Of a DNA stretch of 64,000 nucleotides, positions 1 to 8,363 are shown piece by piece. Position 1 is the stretch's first letter. Each line of letters opens with the position of its first letter. The notes beneath the pieces were generated by a model. That model worked only from the letters and a program-made list of their open reading frames with translations. It searched no databases and was not told where the DNA came from. A program made the translations under genes and the position numbers. Source of the stretch: Palsa-1392 sp036490335 (GTDB lineage Bacteria > Verrucomicrobiota > Verrucomicrobiia > Chthoniobacterales > UBA10450); NCBI GenBank assembly GCA_036490335.1, contig DASXEB010000017.1:310001-374000 (forward strand), given 5' to 3'.

Positions 1-16
1 CAAATCGGGACTCTTG

Positions 17-1447
17 CTAAGCTAAGCCGACGAATTTGGCGACATCGAAAAGGGTCAATAGAGTTACTACCCGACCCTCCGAATCTCTAAAGCTCATGGG
101 CGGGTCGGCGGCTGTAGGCTTGTGGACATAAGAAGCAGGGTTAGACCAAAGGGCGCCTTCGATTGTTCCCGCTACGATTATGCTGCCCAAGGTTCCTAAT
201 CTGACCCCCGACTCTTGCAATTGCGCTTCGAACAGGACGTAGTACCAAAGTGGCGATTGGGCTGCGAGACCGCAGGCCCGCAAGGGCGACCACGACGAGT
301 TATTTTCATTTCGGAAGAGCTGCTCCAGACTGCTGTCTGGGCAAGCCAGTTGGCTCGCCGCTTGCCCTGCACAAAGATTGCAAGCTGCGCCACGCATTAA
401 ATTCCGAAGGGGAAGTCGGCCCTCGGTTCGGTCGTAAAATGGGGCGGTCGATCCCGGCGCGTCGTTGGCGGTAAAGACATCAATACTTTCCGGCCGCAGA
501 CTAAAGAGCGAGTCAACAACGGTAGCGCTGATAGGTCGCGCGAGCTGCTGAAACTCGAGGTCGCGTCTTTCCAGAAAGCTCGGCCAATTGACGGCAACGT
601 CAGTGCTCAATGGTCCCCCGACGCCTCGTCCGCCTAATAGATCCTCAAGGCGCATCACATTTGAATCGCGTCCCAAAATATACTCGCTTCTCACCATGCT
701 GTGACCGAAGCGAAACGCGGCAATTGAAAATTCCACTGGAACCGCGAAGCCCCCGCTCCAATCGAACAAAGAGTTGGGATGCTCCTTTACGAAAGACAAA
801 ACGGCATCATTACAAACGCGGGGCAAAAAGTCGTTGAGAACCAAATATTGAAACTGATGCCGAACCAAATCCTTTGCCGCTGTGAAATCTCTTAAGCGAT
901 CCATTGCCTTATTGTGTAGCTGGAGAAAGATGGCGTGAATTTGCCTGACGATAGCGTTCTCCAGGTTTCTTGAGTCGGCCGCCAAAGGTGCGCCCCGGCG
1001 GTCCAGTGGGACATCGAACGAATGTCCGTTACTTAGAGCAGCACCAAGCTTAAAGTAACCGTCCTCTTCGTAAAGATTGCCACTCGCAGATGAATCGGGT
1101 CCGTCGCCATAAAGACTGTCCAAATTTAAGAAAGACCGGCGAAGGTTGGGTAGCGAGGAGGGCGTAACCACATCCCCAGGCAAAGGTAGGTCCGAGCGAT
1201 CCAGCGTAAGATCGTGGTCGATGAACTGTCCAAAATAGGTGTAGCCAGCAGGAATCAAACGGCGATGCACTCTCAGTGGGACTCTGGGATCGGGTCCTTT
1301 GCGGCGCATTGACAACGCCAATTGTCGAAGGCGACCAAAAAAGACTTCATCGTAAGGCTGATCAGTGTTCGGCGGAAAGAGTCGACTGTAATGGCCGGAA
1401 TCAGCCAAACTATAGGGACGCAAACACCGGAAGGTGGAGGTTGCCAT
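17..1447 (-). CDS. Animal-type haem peroxidase family protein
   Basis: A 476-residue member of the peroxidase-cyclooxygenase superfamily, expected to oxidise small substrates or halides with H2O2 through a bound haem. The distal segment GQFIDHDLT is at residues 73-81, with Asp77 and His78 matching the haem-linking Asp and distal His of myeloperoxidase. RNLE at 160-163 matches the distal Arg plus haem-linking Glu pair, and LHNKAMDRL follows at about 177-185. FRFGHS at 245-250 supplies the proximal His249. There is no clear signal peptide, so location is uncertain. The gene is complete and is transcribed towards the window edge. Its 5' end faces the 21-bp repeat array at 1616-1951. It lacks the GCCTAACGA motif common further on, as do all genes before 7.8 kb. 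The family is confident; the substrate is unknown. Confidence 0.88.
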   Translation of the reverse strand: MATSTFRCLRPYSLADSGHYSRLFPPNTDQPYDEVFFGRLRQLALSMRRKGPDPRVPLRVHRRLIPAGYTYFGQFIDHDLTLDRSDLPLPGDVVTPSSLPNLRRSFLNLDSLYGDGPDSSASGNLYEEDGYFKLGAALSNGHSFDVPLDRRGAPLAADSRNLENAIVRQIHAIFLQLHNKAMDRLRDFTAAKDLVRHQFQYLVLNDFLPRVCNDAVLSFVKEHPNSLFDWSGGFAVPVEFSIAAFRFGHSMVRSEYILGRDSNVMRLEDLLGGRGVGGPLSTDVAVNWPSFLERRDLEFQQLARPISATVVDSLFSLRPESIDVFTANDAPGSTAPFYDRTEGRLPLRNLMRGAACNLCAGQAASQLACPDSSLEQLFRNENNSSWSPLRACGLAAQSPLWYYVLFEAQLQESGVRLGTLGSIIVAGTIEGALWSNPASYVHKPTAADPPMSFRDSEGRVVTLLTLFDVAKFVGLA

Positions 1448-1615
1448 ACTGCCTTAGAGCTATAGATGGGTTTAGGACGAAGGCGAGCTAAGACATCAAA
1501 AAAGGAAGCCCCAGTCGAGCCCGCGCAAAAGATTTTTGCAGATTTTGAAAATATTTTGAAACTTCGCCGTGCCATTCCCGTATAGGGTTAGTGAGTATGA
1601 ATGGTGGCGCCTTTC

Positions 1616-1951
1616 TCCCCCAAAAAGTGGCAGACCTCTCTTCCCCGGCTGGCCCCGCGGGCTCCCGTTTCCAGAGACGGGAGCCCAAAGCCCCATTTTG
1701 GGCTTCGCCGGCGCGGGTCGGGGAGCCCAAACCCTGGCTTTGGGAAACCCGGGTCGGGCTTTTGCGCTGGGAAGCGACGCTTGCGTGTCCGGAACCGGCG
1801 CTTGGGCCGGCCAAGGTCGCAGTTGGGGCGCCCCGGCTCGCATTTCTGCCTCCCCAAGCCTCGCTTTGGGAGACCCGGGAGCGATTTTCACCGGCCAAGT
1901 CGACGCTTCTCCCACCCTTTGCGCGGGCCGGCCGTCCCAAATTTCAACCCG
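1616..1951. repeat. Array 1: degenerate 21-bp tandem repeat
   Basis: The 562-base gap between the peroxidase and the next gene holds about 16 consecutive degenerate units, each exactly 21 bp. Unit starts fall at 1616, 1637, 1658, 1679, 1700, 1721, 1742, 1763, 1784, 1805, 1826, 1847, 1868, 1889, 1910 and 1931. A rough consensus is GGGNNNCCCAAGNCGCGCTTT. The shared columns are CC[AG][AG] at positions 7-11, CG near 14-15 and TT near 19-20. Several units contain dyads such as GCCCAAA facing TTTGGGC (1683-1703). There are no spacers between units. All reading frames look open because the stretch is GC-rich, but none has a convincing start or coding character. Bases 1448-1615 show nothing recognisable. 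Confidence 0.8.
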
Positions 1952-2009
1952 AGCCTTCTCCCCGGGGCAAAACGAACAAACTTAAACTCAATCCATCCAA
2001 AACTTACCT

Positions 2010-2630
2010 ATGAAAAAAGACTTCGTTCCTGACTCGTTCCAAAACCTTCGTGACTGGGCCGACCATCTCTCCACCGAGATCGTCACCCAGGGGCCAATCG
2101 TCAGCTGGAGCCCGGCCCAGGTGACCGCCTTCCAGACTCCGGTCGGCGCGGTCCGGGATGCCGCCCAGGCGGTGCTCGACAAACAAGTCGAGCTCGACCT
2201 CGCCGTCGGCGGGCTCCATCAGATCATGAACATCAACATGCCGACCGTCCGCCGCAGCATTAACAACCTGAAAACCGGCCCCGGCTACCACATCGGCATC
2301 GGGCAGGACTTGGGCGTGGTCACGCCCGCGGAACAAAAAGTCGATACCAACACCTACCAGCCCGACCTGAAAGTGATCATGGTCAACGGCCACCCGCGCC
2401 TGACCGGCAAAAAACGCGGCGTGGACAGCTTCAACGTTTACGTCCGTATCGCGGGCACGACCGCCTGGGTTTTGCTCGCGGCCAAGCGGGTCAAGTTCCC
2501 TTTCGATGACGATTCACCGGTGGCGCATCCCGGCACTCCCGAGGCGCGCGAATATCAAATCATCGGCGTGATCGGCGACGACGAAGTCGGCCAGCCGAGC
2601 AACATCGCGAGCGCGGTCGTGCCGGGATAA
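2010..2630 (+). CDS. Hypothetical protein, two-part (helical plus beta-rich)
   Basis: A 206-residue protein that I do not recognise as a named family. The N-terminal 75 residues look helical. A middle segment of about 75-105 carries a conserved-looking GPGYHIGIGQ stretch. The C-terminal half, about 115-206, looks beta-rich, with FNVYVRIAG and WVLLAAKR resembling strands of an Ig or fibronectin-like fold. There is no signal peptide or membrane segment. The start at 2010 follows the repeat array, and no strong Shine-Dalgarno sequence is visible. It lies 131 bp upstream of the dockerin protein on the same strand, so they may be co-transcribed. Function unknown. Confidence 0.6.
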   Translation: MKKDFVPDSFQNLRDWADHLSTEIVTQGPIVSWSPAQVTAFQTPVGAVRDAAQAVLDKQVELDLAVGGLHQIMNINMPTVRRSINNLKTGPGYHIGIGQDLGVVTPAEQKVDTNTYQPDLKVIMVNGHPRLTGKKRGVDSFNVYVRIAGTTAWVLLAAKRVKFPFDDDSPVAHPGTPEAREYQIIGVIGDDEVGQPSNIASAVVPG

Positions 2631-2761
2631 TCCGATTTCGCCGTGCTCCCAGAACTTCCCCCCGGGACAAGCCCCGCCATAACGCCTCGCTTCTGTTCCC
2701 AAGGCCCCTTTTTCAACCCCAAACCCAAACTAAAACCCAAAACATAGAAAGAGAACAGCGA

Positions 2762-4570
2762 ATGAAAATACCCACCACATGCAGCAAAACTGCCATTATC
2801 GGGCTCAGCAAACGGGCGCATCGCGCGCTCCTCTGCCTGAGCGTAACCATCCTCAGTGTCGCAGCGGCCGGCGGATTGCTCGGCAAAAAACCCGATCACC
2901 AAAGCGCGCCTCCCTCCACCCCCTATCAGGATATCACTTCCGCCGGGCCTCTGACCAATATGTATATCGGTAATGATTTGAGCGCCCAAGTGAATCACAT
3001 GCTGGACGGCTCTACAGGGGAGTTTTATCCTCCCGAAACCAACCCCGGCGATTCGGGAACTCTTGTCGCGATAGGCGGGACGCTCTACGCGCCTGACTTT
3101 AATTCCCATGGGGGAACCGCGACCGCGGCACTCGGCACTTACACGCCGTTCACCCCTGTCAGCCAAACCGGCGTGACTGGATCGGGAACGGCGAGCGACC
3201 CGTATCAGGTGATAACGACTGTATCTGCCGGCCACAGCGGGCTCAGCATTCAGCAAACCGACAGTTATATTGTCGGTGATGAATCGTATGAAACGTCGCT
3301 GCTGCTGACGAATAATGGCCATAACACTGTAAGCGGCGTGCTTTATCGCGCGGGCGATTCCTTCCTCGGCGCGTCCGATTCGGGATACGGCTTTACCGAG
3401 GTGTTCGGCGACCGCGATGCGATCGGTTGTTCAGTAAACCCGGATAACAGCCCGCCCGGCCGGATCGAAGAATGGATCCCGCTGAGCGGTGGCAATAACT
3501 TTTACGAGGATTACTTCAACTCCATCTGGAGCTGGATCGGTACTCATGCGCCTTTCCCCGGTACGTGTGCCTGCGATGTCTTCCAAGATAACGGCTCCGG
3601 GATCAGTTGGAGCTTCACAATTCCGGCTGGCGCGAGCGTGACCTACTCCAACGCGACCGCGTTCTCCCCACTTGGTAATGAGCCACTCGTGACCGCGAAG
3701 ACCGCCGACGCCGCCAGTTCTCCTCCCGGATCGGACGACGGCTACACCATTACCATCAACAATCCCAACCAGCAGTCGGTGACGCTCACCTCAATTAGCG
3801 ATACGCTGCCCAATGAATTCAGCTATATCGCCGGTTCTTCCAGCGGTGCGACGACGTCCGACCCGACCAGCGACGGGCAAGTGCTGACGTGGAACGGCTC
3901 TTTCCCAGTGCCTGCCAACGGATCGGTTTCTCTGCATTTCGGCGCCGTGGTCGCGACCGACCCCGGCGACTATTATAACCAGGCCAGCGGCGGGGCGAGC
4001 GGCGGGTTTACGGTCAGCGGGACCGGACCGACCGCCAAAATCACGGTGACGGGAAGTTCCAGCCTGGCGCTCGTCAGCGCGGCCTCGGTGAAGCGTGGCT
4101 TCGCGATTAACCTGCCTTTAGCAGGGCCCAGTGGCGTAGAGGATCGCTCCCCTAAACCGCATATGAGATTCATGATCGCGATGACGTTCAACAATGCCAT
4201 CAGCTCGATCGGAGAGGCGAGCACCACTTGCGGCGACGTTGAAAAGACCAGTATCAGCGGAGATACGGTGACTGTTCATCTTATTAACGTGCCCCATAGC
4301 TGTAACGGCTCGGACGTCACCGTCGCAGTTGATAATGTGATCGACGATATGGGCAATACGCTCGACTCGGCTTCAGTGACAATGGGCTTGCTATTGGGCG
4401 ATGTGAATGGCGACCGCGTGGTTGACTCAACTGACCTTGCGATTATTCGGGCCGACCGCGGGCAGCAAACCGGTGACTCAAACTATCGAGCGGATGTGAC
4501 CAATGACGGCGTCGTTAATTCCGCCGATGTGCAGCTGGCCGAAAAGCAACTGGGAACCTCGCTTCCGTAA
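2762..4570 (+). CDS. Secreted DUF11-like protein with C-terminal dockerin-type repeats
   Basis: A 602-residue exported protein. A basic start followed by a hydrophobic stretch (about residues 21-41, ending near VAAAGGLLG) acts as a signal peptide. The N-terminal half is rich in Gly, Ser, Thr and Asn. Residues of about 310-425 look like a DUF11/conserved-repeat domain, with NPNQQSVTLTSISDTLP followed by VPANGSVSLHFGAVV. The C-terminus has a dockerin type I-like pair of calcium loops, GDVNGDRVVDSTDL and ADVTNDGVVNSADV, at about 545-595. In cellulosomes dockerins bind cohesins; in environmental bacteria such ends often occur without cohesins and may be cell-surface or sorting modules. No cohesin is encoded here. 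AAAGAGAA lies just before the start. A 12-bp hairpin follows the gene. Confidence 0.75.
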   Translation: MKIPTTCSKTAIIGLSKRAHRALLCLSVTILSVAAAGGLLGKKPDHQSAPPSTPYQDITSAGPLTNMYIGNDLSAQVNHMLDGSTGEFYPPETNPGDSGTLVAIGGTLYAPDFNSHGGTATAALGTYTPFTPVSQTGVTGSGTASDPYQVITTVSAGHSGLSIQQTDSYIVGDESYETSLLLTNNGHNTVSGVLYRAGDSFLGASDSGYGFTEVFGDRDAIGCSVNPDNSPPGRIEEWIPLSGGNNFYEDYFNSIWSWIGTHAPFPGTCACDVFQDNGSGISWSFTIPAGASVTYSNATAFSPLGNEPLVTAKTADAASSPPGSDDGYTITINNPNQQSVTLTSISDTLPNEFSYIAGSSSGATTSDPTSDGQVLTWNGSFPVPANGSVSLHFGAVVATDPGDYYNQASGGASGGFTVSGTGPTAKITVTGSSSLALVSAASVKRGFAINLPLAGPSGVEDRSPKPHMRFMIAMTFNNAISSIGEASTTCGDVEKTSISGDTVTVHLINVPHSCNGSDVTVAVDNVIDDMGNTLDSASVTMGLLLGDVNGDRVVDSTDLAIIRADRGQQTGDSNYRADVTNDGVVNSADVQLAEKQLGTSLP

Positions 4571-4602
4571 GAGGCCTTTCGTTGAGCCTCCCGGAAAACA
4601 GC

Positions 4603-4631
4603 GCAGGCGGAGCCTTCAGGGCTCCGCCTGC
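4603..4631. terminator. 12-bp perfect hairpin after the dockerin gene
   Basis: GCAGGCGGAGCC at 4603-4614 pairs with its exact complement at 4620-4631 around the loop TTCAG. It lies 33 bp beyond the stop codon of the upstream gene. The downstream T content is weak (CAATTCTC), so it is terminator-like rather than a canonical intrinsic terminator. Bases 4632-4848 show no gene or recognisable element. Confidence 0.55.
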
Positions 4632-4848
4632 CAATTCTCGCCCCTTTGGGGAGATTGCCGGTTACTTCGCGGTCGAATCGCGCAGGGTGCTGATCTTGTC
4701 GCAGGTCAAAGCCGCCCAAATGCGGAAACAATTTCTTCTTGTTGACTCATGCAGGCTGAATCGCGGTTCAGTCCGGGGTTGCGCGGCCGATTTTTGGGAA
4801 AAGGTGGCCGCGGTTTGCCGGATCGGGCGGGCGGCTGTAGGGTTGGGC

Positions 4849-5289
4849 ATGGAAACATTAATCAAAGGAAAAGACCTCACGAAGGAAGCGCCGCGCAGCC
4901 CGAAAATGAAGCTCGGCGGCTACGTCATCCTCGCCCGGACCCTCGATAAATGCCGCGCCCTCATCGGCGGGGACATTGGCGAGTATCATTTCGATTGCCC
5001 GCTCGACAACCAGCTTTTCGGGTTCAAGGGAATCAAGGGCGACGATTTCAAGGCGGCGGTCGAGAAGGGCGCGAGCGACGAGGAGATGGTGCAATGGGTC
5101 GATGCCCACGGCGAGCCGAAGACCGAGGAGCAAAAGCAGGCCTGGGTGGCCGAGCGGATGAAGTATTCGATGTATAACGACCCGGAAAAGCGCGATTTCT
5201 TCATCGAGGAAACGAAGAAGCTCGGGCTCGATCCGGCGACGACGACCCTTTTCGAGTGGCTCGACGCGGACGATAAGGCGAGTCACTAG
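4849..5289 (+). CDS. DUF5069 domain-containing protein
   Basis: A 146-residue soluble protein starting METLIKGKDLTKEAPRSP. The opening pattern of a short acidic/basic lead, then KMKLGGYVILARTLDKCRA, matches the DUF5069 family, which is common in Verrucomicrobiota and relatives. The rest is helical and charged, ending FEWLDADDKASH. The frame is open further upstream, but that part reads through a GC-rich spacer and lacks family similarity, so I place the start at 4849. The function of DUF5069 is unknown. It is convergent with the prolyl oligopeptidase gene across repeat array 2. Confidence 0.75.
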   Translation: METLIKGKDLTKEAPRSPKMKLGGYVILARTLDKCRALIGGDIGEYHFDCPLDNQLFGFKGIKGDDFKAAVEKGASDEEMVQWVDAHGEPKTEEQKQAWVAERMKYSMYNDPEKRDFFIEETKKLGLDPATTTLFEWLDADDKASH

Positions 5290-5333
5290 CGGTTGTCGGA
5301 AAAGAAGGTCAAACGGCGGGACGACCGTGGCAA

Positions 5334-5543
5334 ACAGCCTCGGTTTTGCCGCTGGCTGAGCTCTGCCCGCCCCACCCTGAGCTCAGGTTGGCGTTTCCTC
5401 GGCTCAGTTGGCCGTTTCCTGACTTCGGGAGGCCGCTTACTGGGCTAAGGAAACGGCCCCACGACCTCAGGACGGCACGACATGACCTCAGGAAATCGCT
5501 CCCTACGCTCATAAAATGGCTTAATGGGGTCATAAAATCATTT
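5334..5543. repeat. Array 2: degenerate 21-bp tandem repeat
   Basis: The 310-base gap between two convergent genes contains about ten successive 21-bp units starting at 5334, 5355, 5376, 5397, 5418, 5439, 5460, 5481, 5502 and 5523. A rough consensus is CCTGAGCTCAGGAAGGCGCTT. Units keep T at column 3, CTCAGG near columns 7-12 and often CGCTT/CGTTT at the end. The unit at 5376 contains the perfect palindrome CCTGAGCTCAGG. The last units drift to AT-rich variants (GGTCATAAAATCATTT). There are no spacers. No gene is credible in this gap. Confidence 0.75.
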
Positions 5544-5599
5544 TATGAGCACGGGTTTGGGCCAAATTGACGGAGCGGCGCGGTTCTTTCGCCGGTTGG

Positions 5600-7738
5600 C
5601 TACGGCGCTTTCGGCCCGGGCGGATCGGTCTCGTTCCAGAGAAAGGCCAGCTCGTCGGTTGTGTCGCTGACCAGTTGGGTGATCGAGACGCCGGAGCTGT
5701 GGCCGGCCTTTAGCTCGTAATGGAGCAGGACGGGCCGGTCGCCGCCGTCGTCGGCCTGGACGAGCGCGGTCATCTTGCGGGCGTGCAACGGCGCGACCCG
5801 GGTGTCGGAGTCGCCGCTGTTGAACATCACCGCGGGATATTTCGTGCCCTTTTTCACATTCTGGTAGGGCGAATATTTGATCAGATACTTGAACTGCTCG
5901 GGGTTTTCGGCCGAGCCGTACTCGGTCGTCCACCATTTGCCGACGAGGAAACGCTGGAACCGCGTCATGTCGAGGAGCGGATAACCGCACCAGATCGCGC
6001 CCCAAAGGTCGGGCCGCTGAGTGAGCGCGACGCCGGTCAGCAGACCGCCGTTCGACCGGCCGCGGATGGCGAGGCGCTGGCGGGTGGTGTATTTGTGGTC
6101 GACTAGGTATTGGGCAGCGCCGAAGAGATCGTCGAAAACGTTCTGCTTTTTCTCAAACATCCCCGCCTTGTGCCAGGCTTCGCCGTACTCGCCGCCGCCG
6201 CGCAGGTTCGGCTGGGCGAAGAAGCCGCCCTGTTCCATCCACCAGGCATATTCCGGGTTCCAGGTCGGGACGAGGCTGATGTTGAACCCGCCGTAAGCGA
6301 AGATGAGCGCCTTGGCTTTGCCATCGTGCGGGAGGCCTTTCTTGGCGGAGACGAACATCGGGACGCGGGTGCCGTCTTTCGAGTTGTAGAAAACCTGTTT
6401 CACTTCGTAGTCGTCGGAGGCGAAGGGGACGTGCGGCTTGGTGAAGACGGAGGTCTGACCGGTCGCGACATCGTAATGATAGATGGTCGGCGGGAGGTTG
6501 AACGACTCGAAGCTGTAGAAGCCGTCGTTCGATTGGTCGCGCCCGCGCACTTCGCTGGCCGAGCCGAGCGCCGGGTAGGTGAGCTGGCCGACTTGTTTGC
6601 CCTCGAGCGAGAAGATGCGCGTCTGGGTGACGACGTCGTGCAGGGCGGTGACGAAAAGTTTCCCGCCGACAAGCGAGAACTCCGAGATCACGTCCTTGCC
6701 TTCGGGCACGATGGTCTGCCATTTGTCGGGCGCGGGATCGGCGATCGAGATTTTGATCACGCGATAGTTGGCAGCGGCGTTGTCGGTCAGGACGTAGAGG
6801 TCGTCGCCGTGGTTGATGGCGCGGAAACGGTTGTCGATCCCGTGAATGATCGGCCGCACCGGCGAGGCCGGGTCGCGCAGGTCCTTCGCGTAAATGTCCA
6901 CCCGGGTCGCCGGGACGCCGTGCGCGACCGAGATGAGGAGGTAGCGTTTGTTCTCGGTCACTTGCGCATACATGAGGTCGAGCTGGCCGAAAACGTCGTT
7001 GCCGAATTTTTTCCCGAAGATCATCTTGTCTTCCGCCACGTCGGAGCCGAGCTGGTGGAGGAAAATCTGGGTGCCGTCGTGATTCACCTTTGAGTAATAA
7101 AGCGCTTTCTTGTCCGGACTGAGATTGACCCCGGAATAGCGCGCCGGCGGGAGGACGTCGGCCAGGTCTTTGTGCGCGGCGATGTCGTAGATGTGGACCG
7201 ATTCCTCGTCGGCGCCGCCTTCGCGCACGCCATAGACGAGCAGGCTGGCGTCGTCCGGCACGTCGGCGATCGTGACCGACGTGTTCTGGTCGGCGCTCAG
7301 TTTGGTGGCGTCGATCAGCCGCTCGTCCGCGCCTTGCAAACCTTTGCGGAGATAGATCGAGGCCTGGTTTTCATCCGGGAGCCGTTTCGTGAAAAAATAG
7401 GTGCCATTCTCTTCCCGCGGGATGCCGAAACTCTCGACCCGCATCAGCTCGGTCAGCCGCTTCTGGATTTCGGGACGGACTTTGACCTGCGAAAGATATT
7501 TCTCGGTGTAATCCATCTCGCTCGTGATCCAGGCGCGGGTCTGCGGGCTCTTGCCGTCCTCGAGCCAGCGGTAGGGATCGGTCACGGTCTGGTCGCCGAA
7601 TTTTTCCTCGACCGGCTCGACCTTCGCGACCGGCGGCGGCGGCAGAACGATGCCGTTGCGGCCATGGACCTGCCGATCTTCGCCGCGCGCGAAGAGCGGG
7701 CCGGCGAGCAATAAGAAAAAAACGAGACGCGATTTCAT
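5600..7738 (-). CDS. Prolyl oligopeptidase family protein (S9A)
   Basis: A 712-residue serine peptidase that cleaves after proline in short peptides, exported by a signal peptide (MKSRLVFFLLLAGPLFARG). An N-terminal cap (PVEEKFGDQTVTDPYRWLED, typical of S9A) leads into a seven-bladed propeller at about residues 95-440. The alpha/beta hydrolase domain follows. The catalytic Ser562 sits in GRSNGG, the probable Asp645 in SGDSDTRVAP and His680 in LKAGHSSG. Length matches prolyl endopeptidases with a signal peptide. It contains no GCCTAACGA motif although the S9 gene just downstream does, which may indicate a different history. It is likely periplasmic and used in peptide scavenging. Confidence 0.93.
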   Translation of the reverse strand: MKSRLVFFLLLAGPLFARGEDRQVHGRNGIVLPPPPVAKVEPVEEKFGDQTVTDPYRWLEDGKSPQTRAWITSEMDYTEKYLSQVKVRPEIQKRLTELMRVESFGIPREENGTYFFTKRLPDENQASIYLRKGLQGADERLIDATKLSADQNTSVTIADVPDDASLLVYGVREGGADEESVHIYDIAAHKDLADVLPPARYSGVNLSPDKKALYYSKVNHDGTQIFLHQLGSDVAEDKMIFGKKFGNDVFGQLDLMYAQVTENKRYLLISVAHGVPATRVDIYAKDLRDPASPVRPIIHGIDNRFRAINHGDDLYVLTDNAAANYRVIKISIADPAPDKWQTIVPEGKDVISEFSLVGGKLFVTALHDVVTQTRIFSLEGKQVGQLTYPALGSASEVRGRDQSNDGFYSFESFNLPPTIYHYDVATGQTSVFTKPHVPFASDDYEVKQVFYNSKDGTRVPMFVSAKKGLPHDGKAKALIFAYGGFNISLVPTWNPEYAWWMEQGGFFAQPNLRGGGEYGEAWHKAGMFEKKQNVFDDLFGAAQYLVDHKYTTRQRLAIRGRSNGGLLTGVALTQRPDLWGAIWCGYPLLDMTRFQRFLVGKWWTTEYGSAENPEQFKYLIKYSPYQNVKKGTKYPAVMFNSGDSDTRVAPLHARKMTALVQADDGGDRPVLLHYELKAGHSSGVSITQLVSDTTDELAFLWNETDPPGPKAP

Positions 7739-7794
7739 GCTAAGGAATCGAATCGCGCGGGCCGGCCGCTCGTCCGCCGCCTAACGAACCGCGA

Positions 7795-8286
7795 TTACTT
7801 CTTCTTCCCGGCGTCGGACGGCAGCCTGGTCGCCTGCCAGTTCACGACCTGCCATTTGCCATCGCGCTTCAGGAATGTGCCGCTGTTCAAATACTGCGCG
7901 ACTTCGGTTTTCCCATCCTTCGTCGTCTCGCCGATCAAGCGAAACGCCACGATCGCGGTCGTGCCGTACTGCTGAATGCGGATGTCTTCGGCGCGATAGT
8001 TGTCGGTCTCGTCCGGCGTCGGCTTGACCGCGTCCGCGCGCACATCTTTCATGATGTCGGCTTTCCCAATGCGGCGGCCGGATGAGCCGGTGTAAATCAA
8101 ATCGTCGGCCCAGAAGCGATCGTGCGCCGCGACGTCGTTGCGCGAAGCGCCGGCCAGAAAATCCTGGAGCAGTTTGGTCAGCTCCGCCGCGTCCGGAGCC
8201 GGCGCGGGCGACGACGTTTGCGCGATTGCGGAGAGGCCGAGAAGGCCGGACAAAAAAAGAGCGAGCAACATTTTCATCGCGCGCAT
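7795..8286 (-). CDS. Exported SnoaL/NTF2-like (DUF4440) protein
   Basis: About 163 residues with a signal peptide (MRAMKMLLALFLSGLLGLSA). The mature part has the NTF2-like cone pattern: a helix (ELTKLLQDFLAGASRNDVAAHDRFWADDLIYTG, positions 8135-8235 on the minus strand), then strands ending GTFLKRDGKWQVVNWQATRL. This fits DUF4440/SnoaL-like proteins, which bind small ligands or act as minor enzymes. No catalytic assignment is possible. An in-frame GTG/ATG lies further upstream, but the hydrophobic leader fits a start at 8286, 8277 or 8271. It is divergent from the S9 peptidase that follows, with a spacer of under 80 bp that must hold both promoters. Confidence 0.75.
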   Translation of the reverse strand: MRAMKMLLALFLSGLLGLSAIAQTSSPAPAPDAAELTKLLQDFLAGASRNDVAAHDRFWADDLIYTGSSGRRIGKADIMKDVRADAVKPTPDETDNYRAEDIRIQQYGTTAIVAFRLIGETTKDGKTEVAQYLNSGTFLKRDGKWQVVNWQATRLPSDAGKKK

Positions 8287-8363
8287 TCGACCGCGCGGCG
8301 CGCCCAGCGTCAATCGCAAAGACGCGGCGCGCTCGTTATTCGCTTGGCAAAAGAGCGGCGGCC

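Noticed and set aside
1569..1985. Protein-coding heptad-repeat genes in the 21-bp arrays
   Set aside because: Several frames on both strands stay open because of the GC-rich 21-bp (seven-codon) period. None has a start signal or codon bias that sets it apart, and frames on both strands are equally good.
2762..4570. Cellulosome component
   Set aside because: Dockerin-like loops are present but there is no cohesin, scaffoldin or cellulase in the window.
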